Below are positions 6,580-9,659 of a DNA stretch of 9,659 nt, piece after piece. The DNA is from Nitrospirota bacterium. GTDB lineage: Bacteria > Nitrospirota > Nitrospiria > Nitrospirales > Nitrospiraceae. Each line of letters starts with the position of its first letter. Positions within the stretch are counted from its first letter, which is position 1. Where the stretch lies: NCBI GenBank assembly GCA_020028595.1, contig JAIBHQ010000016.1, forward strand, positions 1 through 9,659. Direction: 5' to 3'. Position numbers and translations under genes: made by a program. The notes below the pieces were generated by a model. That model was not told the origin of the DNA. It worked only from the letters and a program-made list of their open reading frames with translations, and ran no database searches.

Positions 6580-7398
6580 ATGACCGAGAAGCCCGATCAG
6601 CCAGACGATTTCTTCATGTCCGATGCGCCGGAGGCGACCGATGCCCTGGCCGATCGGATGTCGGACGCGCTGACGAAGTCAGCCGAGCCGTCGCCCGGTG
6701 ATGCGCCGGCCGCCGAAACACCTCTCGAAGAAGAAAAGGTCAAGGACGAGATCGATATTCAGATCGATCTTCTGAAAGACCCGGAGTGGACCGCCCGCCG
6801 CGAAGCGGTGGTGACGCTCGGCGAGATGGGCGACGAGCGATGCGTGGAGCCGCTCGTGAGCGCGCTGCGCGACGGCGATTGGCAGGTCCGCGAGGCGGTC
6901 ATCGAGGCCCTGGGTCAGGTCGGTTCTCCCGCGGTCGAGCGTCTCATCAAGGTGCTGAGGGATTGGGATCTCCGTAAGAGCGTGATCCGAGCCCTCGGCA
7001 AGATCAAGGACGAGCGGGTGCTCGATCCCTTGATGCAGCTATTGCACAACGATGAATTCAAGCACGATGCAACCGAGGCCCTGATCGAGCTGGGCACGCC
7101 GGCGGTGGAGCAGTTGGTGGGGGCGCTCAAGCATAAGGACGAAGGCGTCCGTCAACAGGCGATCATTGCACTGGGGCGCATCAAGGATGCCGCTGCCATC
7201 GATCCGTTGATCGAGATGCTGAAAGATTCGGATTGGTTCTCCCGGCTGACTGCCGCCGCCGCGTTGGAGAAGCTTGGCGACGAGCGTGGCCGCCAGGCGA
7301 TCAAGCCCTTGATGAAAGATCCGGATATGGTCGTGCGGATGCGGGTCGAGCGAATTTTGGCGGCGTGGAACAAGAACAAAGCAACGGCGAACGCCTGA
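6580..7398 (+). CDS. Cytoplasmic HEAT-repeat (PBS-lyase-like) protein
   Basis: The 272-residue product has no signal peptide or membrane helix. Residues 1-60 are acidic, Pro/Ala-rich and probably disordered. From about residue 63 there are six tandem HEAT/PBS-lyase-like repeats of about 30 residues, carrying the usual D-x-x-W/V-x-x-R-x-x-A-x-x-A-L-G core. Examples are WTARREAVVTLGEMGDE (70-86), WQVREAVIEALGQVGS (101-116), DLRKSVIRALGKIKDE (130-145), VRQQAIIALGRIKD (190-203) and a final copy near 220-260. Such repeats form an alpha-solenoid used for protein binding, and in phycobilin lyases for chromophore handling; nothing here indicates lyase activity. ATG 6580 was taken as the first start after the upstream gene's stop at 6551. 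ATG 6616 (MSDAPEATD) is an alternative, and neither has a good Shine-Dalgarno. Its TGA directly abuts the stop of the opposing gene. Confidence 0.88.
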   Translation: MTEKPDQPDDFFMSDAPEATDALADRMSDALTKSAEPSPGDAPAAETPLEEEKVKDEIDIQIDLLKDPEWTARREAVVTLGEMGDERCVEPLVSALRDGDWQVREAVIEALGQVGSPAVERLIKVLRDWDLRKSVIRALGKIKDERVLDPLMQLLHNDEFKHDATEALIELGTPAVEQLVGALKHKDEGVRQQAIIALGRIKDAAAIDPLIEMLKDSDWFSRLTAAAALEKLGDERGRQAIKPLMKDPDMVVRMRVERILAAWNKNKATANA

Positions 7399-7863
7399 TC
7401 ACTGCTTCAGCAGCGCATCGAGCTCCTTCTGAATCGCGCTCATTTTTTCCCGGCTCACCGTCCTTCCCTTTGACAGGTCCCCTTCGACGTCTTTGATCTT
7501 TGCGGCGAGCGCCTTGGCGTTGGCGGCCTTGCCGCCTTCTTCCCCGGTCAAGCCGGCCTGTTCCAGGTGCGTGACGGCCTCGGCCAGTTCCTTGGCGGCG
7601 TCGCCGAAGTTCTTGTCGTTGAGATCGGATCGCGCTTCGAGCAGCCGTTCCTTCGCGTCCACCACGCCCTGCCGATAGCGCAATGTGCGTTCGAGCCCTT
7701 GCGTGGTGTCGATGACATTGCGCGAGAGGTCCTTGGTCGTATCGATGACTTCCGAGGAGAGTTCCTTAACGGCTTTCCTGACTTCCGCCGGACGCTGCCC
7801 CGTGTAGTAGCCCAGCAAGAACACGCTGCCCAGCAGCACCGTGATGCCGAGTATTTTCAACAT
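7399..7863 (-). CDS. Membrane-anchored helical hypothetical protein (154 aa)
   Basis: No family is recognised. The N-terminus MLKILGITVLLGSVFLLGYY is one transmembrane helix or uncleaved signal anchor, and the rest is predicted almost wholly alpha-helical and periplasmic. Residues 39-60 contain two copies of an 11-residue unit, VIDTTKDLSRN and VIDTTQGLERT, a hendecad-like coiled-coil pattern. A second helical part follows (about 65-100), then a Gly-rich turn (GLTGEEGGKAANAK) and a last charged helix. The DAAKELAEAVTHLEQA stretch resembles a TPR-like helix. ATG 7863 is chosen because GAAGGGG on the minus strand (7876-7870) lies 6 nt before it; a longer start at 7893 has no such site. It follows the exported HEAT-repeat gene by 39 bp on the same strand and is probably in one operon with it. 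The shared envelope location suggests, but does not prove, joint work. Confidence 0.82.
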   Translation of the reverse strand: MLKILGITVLLGSVFLLGYYTGQRPAEVRKAVKELSSEVIDTTKDLSRNVIDTTQGLERTLRYRQGVVDAKERLLEARSDLNDKNFGDAAKELAEAVTHLEQAGLTGEEGGKAANAKALAAKIKDVEGDLSKGRTVSREKMSAIQKELDALLKQ

Positions 7864-7869
7864 AGGTTT

Positions 7870-7876
7870 CCCCTTC
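7870..7876 (-). promoter_or_regulatory. Ribosome binding site fixing the start at 7863
   Basis: On the minus strand GAAGGGG lies 6 nt before ATG 7863. It supports this start over the in-frame ATG at 7893, which would place ten extra polar residues before the hydrophobic anchor. Confidence 0.6.
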
Positions 7877-7902
7877 TGTTCAGCCTGCGCCATGGCGATT
7901 CG

Positions 7903-9240
7903 TCACTTGGCGGTCAGCAGCTTGATCACGCCGCCGGCTGCGGCGATCCGGATGGCCGGATCGGAATCGTTCAACGCTTGTTTCAGCAGCGCCAATGCTT
8001 CGCGTCCGCCAAGCTTGCCGATGGCCCGAGTCGCCATCAGGCGGGGCTGCGGTTGCTGATCTTTCAACAACGATTCGACGACCAGGAACGCCTTGCGGTT
8101 TCCCGACAAGGCCACCGCCTGTGCCGTGGCGCCGCGGACCGAGGGGTCGGGATGCTTCGCCAGGTCGGCTGCGAATAGCACCGCTTCGGGATCGCCCAGC
8201 CGTAGCAGCCCTTCCACCGCACCGACTCGCACCATACCCACCGGATCGCGGGCTGCTTGCCGGAGCACCGGCCGGCTCTGGGCCAGTTTCAGCCTCCCGA
8301 GACTGGCGGCCGCGATGCTGCGGACGCGGGGGTCGTCGTCTTCCAGCGCGTGAAGCAGCGCCGGTTCCCCCTTGGGGTCGCCGAAGTCGCCCAGGGCGCC
8401 GGCTGCAAATGCGCGCACGGATGGGTCGGGATCGTACACGGATTGGCTCAGGATCGGCAAGCTGGAGGGTCGCTTCAGCTGACCCAGTGCGCCCACGGCC
8501 GCCATGCGAAGTTCCGCATCCGGCAGGGTGGCTTCGCCGGCGATCTCGTCCACGGCGTCCGACTGTCCCATGCGGGCCAGCGCGGCCAACGCAAAGATAT
8601 GGATGACGCCTTCCTCGGATTTCGATAAGCGGACGATCCTGGGGCGAAGTCCGGGGTCGGTCTTGGCTCCCAGCGCATTCAATGCGGCGATGCGGACGGA
8701 AGGCGCTGGATCGTCCAGCGCGCGTGCAAGCGCCGACGTCGTGGAGGAGGACCGGGCTCGCGCCAGTCCCTCGGCGGCCCGGGCACGGACCATGACCGAC
8801 GAATCGAGCAGACCGTCTTCGAAGAGCGGCACTGCGTCGTGCGGCGCGACATCGGTCAGCGCCAGATAGGCGGCAATGCGGAGGTGCTCCTGAGGGTCGC
8901 GCACGTGGCGGGTGATGATGGCGAGCGCCAGGTCGCGGAGCAACGCGGCGTCATCGGGGCGGCCCGGCGGCACGAGCCGCGTATAGAAGGTGAGCGCTGT
9001 GTCGGGCCGGCCGACGCGCAACGCGCTGCGGACGCCGGCGCGCAGGACTTCCGGCGAGAGGTGCTGCTCTGCGGATGTTCCTTCCAGCAGGCGGACTACT
9101 TCGTCGAAGCGGCCTTGCTGAAAGGCTTTCAGCGCGTCGTCCTGGAGCGATGCGTGGGAGGGAACGGCGAGGATGGGCGCAACAAGCCATGCGACTCCGA
9201 GCCCGCAACCGACGGCGATGGCAAGGAACCTGTCCGACAT
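7903..9240 (-). CDS. Exported HEAT-repeat protein with TPR-like N-terminus
   Basis: The 445-residue product starts with a signal peptide (about 1-30, likely cleaved by signal peptidase I after SHA30), so it should act in the periplasm. Residues 31-115 form helical pairs resembling TPR units (DDALKAFQQGRFDEVVRLLE, then RVGRPDTALTFYTRLV). From about residue 120 to the end there are ten full HEAT/PBS-lyase-like repeats of about 31 residues plus a partial last one, each with a D-P-x-V-R-x-x-A-x-x-A-L-G core, for example DPDPSVRAFAAGALGDFGDP and DDDPRVRSIAAASLGRL. The solenoid is likely a protein-binding scaffold; no catalytic motif is visible. ATG 9240 was chosen because the signal peptide begins there. 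An in-frame start at 9429 would add 63 residues of non-protein-like character covering the intergenic region. The gene probably forms an operon with the 154-aa membrane protein downstream. No convincing promoter or Shine-Dalgarno was found. Confidence 0.9.
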   Translation of the reverse strand: MSDRFLAIAVGCGLGVAWLVAPILAVPSHASLQDDALKAFQQGRFDEVVRLLEGTSAEQHLSPEVLRAGVRSALRVGRPDTALTFYTRLVPPGRPDDAALLRDLALAIITRHVRDPQEHLRIAAYLALTDVAPHDAVPLFEDGLLDSSVMVRARAAEGLARARSSSTTSALARALDDPAPSVRIAALNALGAKTDPGLRPRIVRLSKSEEGVIHIFALAALARMGQSDAVDEIAGEATLPDAELRMAAVGALGQLKRPSSLPILSQSVYDPDPSVRAFAAGALGDFGDPKGEPALLHALEDDDPRVRSIAAASLGRLKLAQSRPVLRQAARDPVGMVRVGAVEGLLRLGDPEAVLFAADLAKHPDPSVRGATAQAVALSGNRKAFLVVESLLKDQQPQPRLMATRAIGKLGGREALALLKQALNDSDPAIRIAAAGGVIKLLTAK

Positions 9241-9258
9241 TGCCGGACGTGACGAGGC

Positions 9259-9329
9259 AAAGGAGGTGCGGTCAGATGCAAGGCCGCAGGCCCGGAAAAA
9301 CCGGAGGTGTATTCGCCGGAATACATTGA
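9259..9329 (+). other. Possible 17-codon mini-ORF with perfect Shine-Dalgarno
   Basis: AAAGGAGGTG (9259-9268) lies 7 nt before ATG 9276, which opens a frame of 17 codons ending at TGA 9327-9329. The predicted peptide is MQGRRPGKTGGVFAGIH. It runs opposite to both flanking genes and inside their gap. The Shine-Dalgarno match is the longest in the window, but the frame is too short to judge by coding bias and no promoter was seen, so this may be chance. Confidence 0.2.
9309..9324. repeat. Perfect 6-bp inverted repeat GTATTC-GCCG-GAATAC
   Basis: A 6-bp stem with a 4-nt loop lies in the gap between the glgP-like and exported HEAT-repeat genes. A run of six T (9333-9338) follows on the plus strand 8 nt away, which is too distant for a standard intrinsic terminator. 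It could be an operator or chance. Confidence 0.3.
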
Positions 9330-9384
9330 GGATTTTTTGGGGCCGAGAACGATGCAGATGGCCGCAGATCGTTTGCCGCAGTAG

Positions 9385-9405
9385 ACCGGTCAATGTCGGA
9401 CCGGT
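9385..9405. repeat. Perfect 7-bp inverted repeat ACCGGTC / GACCGGT
   Basis: The arms at 9385-9391 and 9399-9405 are separated by 7 nt, about 30 bp after the stop of the alpha-glucan phosphorylase on its strand. A hairpin here could mark the mRNA 3' end, but no U-run follows on the minus strand, so an intrinsic terminator is not supported. Each arm also contains the palindrome ACCGGT, as some dimeric repressor sites do. Confidence 0.35.
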
Positions 9406-9434
9406 TCCTAGGAGCCCGCGCGCGCGCATGGAAT

Positions 9435-9659
9435 TTACCAGCGGGGGGCAGTTGGAGAGGCGGCCGGCGCGTACAGGAGATCCATGTACTCTTTGACCAT
9501 TCGGCGAGTGCAGAACCGTGGAGCGACCGTACGGACGGCGTCTTTAACAATCTGGAGCCAGCCGCGCGGGATGCCGTCGCGGTCCCGGTCGTAATAGAGC
9601 GGGACGATGTCGTGCTCGAGCAGGCGGTACAGATGTTCCGCGTCGTGCATGTCCTGGCT
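9435..9659 (-). CDS. glgP: Alpha-glucan (glycogen/maltodextrin) phosphorylase, C-terminal end only
   Basis: Only the last 74 codons and the TAA stop (9437-9435) are in the window; the rest lies beyond base 9659. The visible sequence includes DAEHLYRLLEHDIVPLYYDR, then DGIPRGWLQIVKDAVRTVAP and RFCTRRMVKEYMDLLYAP. This is the typical C-terminus of the GT35 alpha-glucan phosphorylases found in many bacteria that carry an N-terminal DUF3417 domain. The enzyme uses phosphate to release glucose-1-phosphate from glycogen ends with a pyridoxal-phosphate cofactor; the active site and cofactor lysine lie outside the visible part. Presence near glgB fits a glycogen metabolism region. The assignment rests on recall of the conserved tail pattern, so it is good at family level but not for exact substrate preference. 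It lies 194 bp before the exported HEAT-repeat gene on the same strand. Confidence 0.85.
   Translation of the reverse strand, partial: SQDMHDAEHLYRLLEHDIVPLYYDRDRDGIPRGWLQIVKDAVRTVAPRFCTRRMVKEYMDLLYAPAASPTAPRW

Noticed and set aside
9241..9429. N-terminal extension of the exported HEAT protein to ATG 9429
   Set aside because: It would add 63 residues in front of a well-formed signal peptide, which would destroy export, and it covers DNA with inverted repeats.
1..9659. CRISPR arrays, tRNA or rRNA genes, transposases, phage or defence genes
   Set aside because: No regularly spaced repeats, cloverleaf-like sequences or characteristic protein motifs were seen on either strand.

Overview
This is an ordinary-looking chromosomal segment from a GC-rich, Gram-negative-type bacterium. 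It carries two lipoproteins with lipoboxes, an RlpA-family cell-wall protein and an exported protein with a signal peptide. The gene set, GC-rich codon use, sigma70-like promoters and palindromic intergenic element suggest a Nitrospira-like (Nitrospirota) genome, but that assignment is an impression from pattern and cannot be proven from this sequence alone. No rRNA, tRNA, CRISPR array, transposase, phage gene or defence system was seen.

Left part (1-1986). A minus-strand ABC-2/GldA-type ATPase runs off the left edge and misses only its last few residues. A 412-bp gap follows. It holds the ATPase promoter, a 212-bp palindromic MITE-like element with imperfect 46-bp terminal inverted repeats (1021-1232), and a promoter reading right. 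That promoter serves a small predicted outer-membrane lipoprotein (1351-1980), which ends 6 bp from the stop of the next gene on the opposite strand.

Middle (1987-6205). An AI-2E/PerM-family membrane protein (minus) and the glycogen branching enzyme glgB (plus) diverge from an 86-bp gap. Candidate -10 boxes in that gap sit so close to both start codons that both mRNAs may be leaderless or nearly so. Next comes an RlpA-like lipoprotein with a strong promoter and a roughly 145-nt leader; it keeps the E/H/D catalytic triad but has no SPOR domain.

Right part (6206-9659). A strong -35 box precedes a 77-aa, very basic lysine/arginine-rich protein and, 28 bp later, a cytoplasmic HEAT-repeat protein. 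The HEAT gene meets, stop codon against stop codon (TGATCA at 7396-7401), a minus-strand pair. That pair is an exported TPR/HEAT-repeat protein (9240 to 7903) and a downstream membrane-anchored helical protein (7863 to 7399). The window ends in the C-terminal 74 codons of an alpha-glucan phosphorylase on the minus strand. With glgB, this points to glycogen storage and mobilisation: GlgB makes alpha-1,6 branches and GlgP removes glucose-1-phosphate from chain ends. The most unusual parts are the palindromic element, the leaderless-looking divergent promoter pair, and the two opposed HEAT-repeat loci with their small uncharacterised partners.
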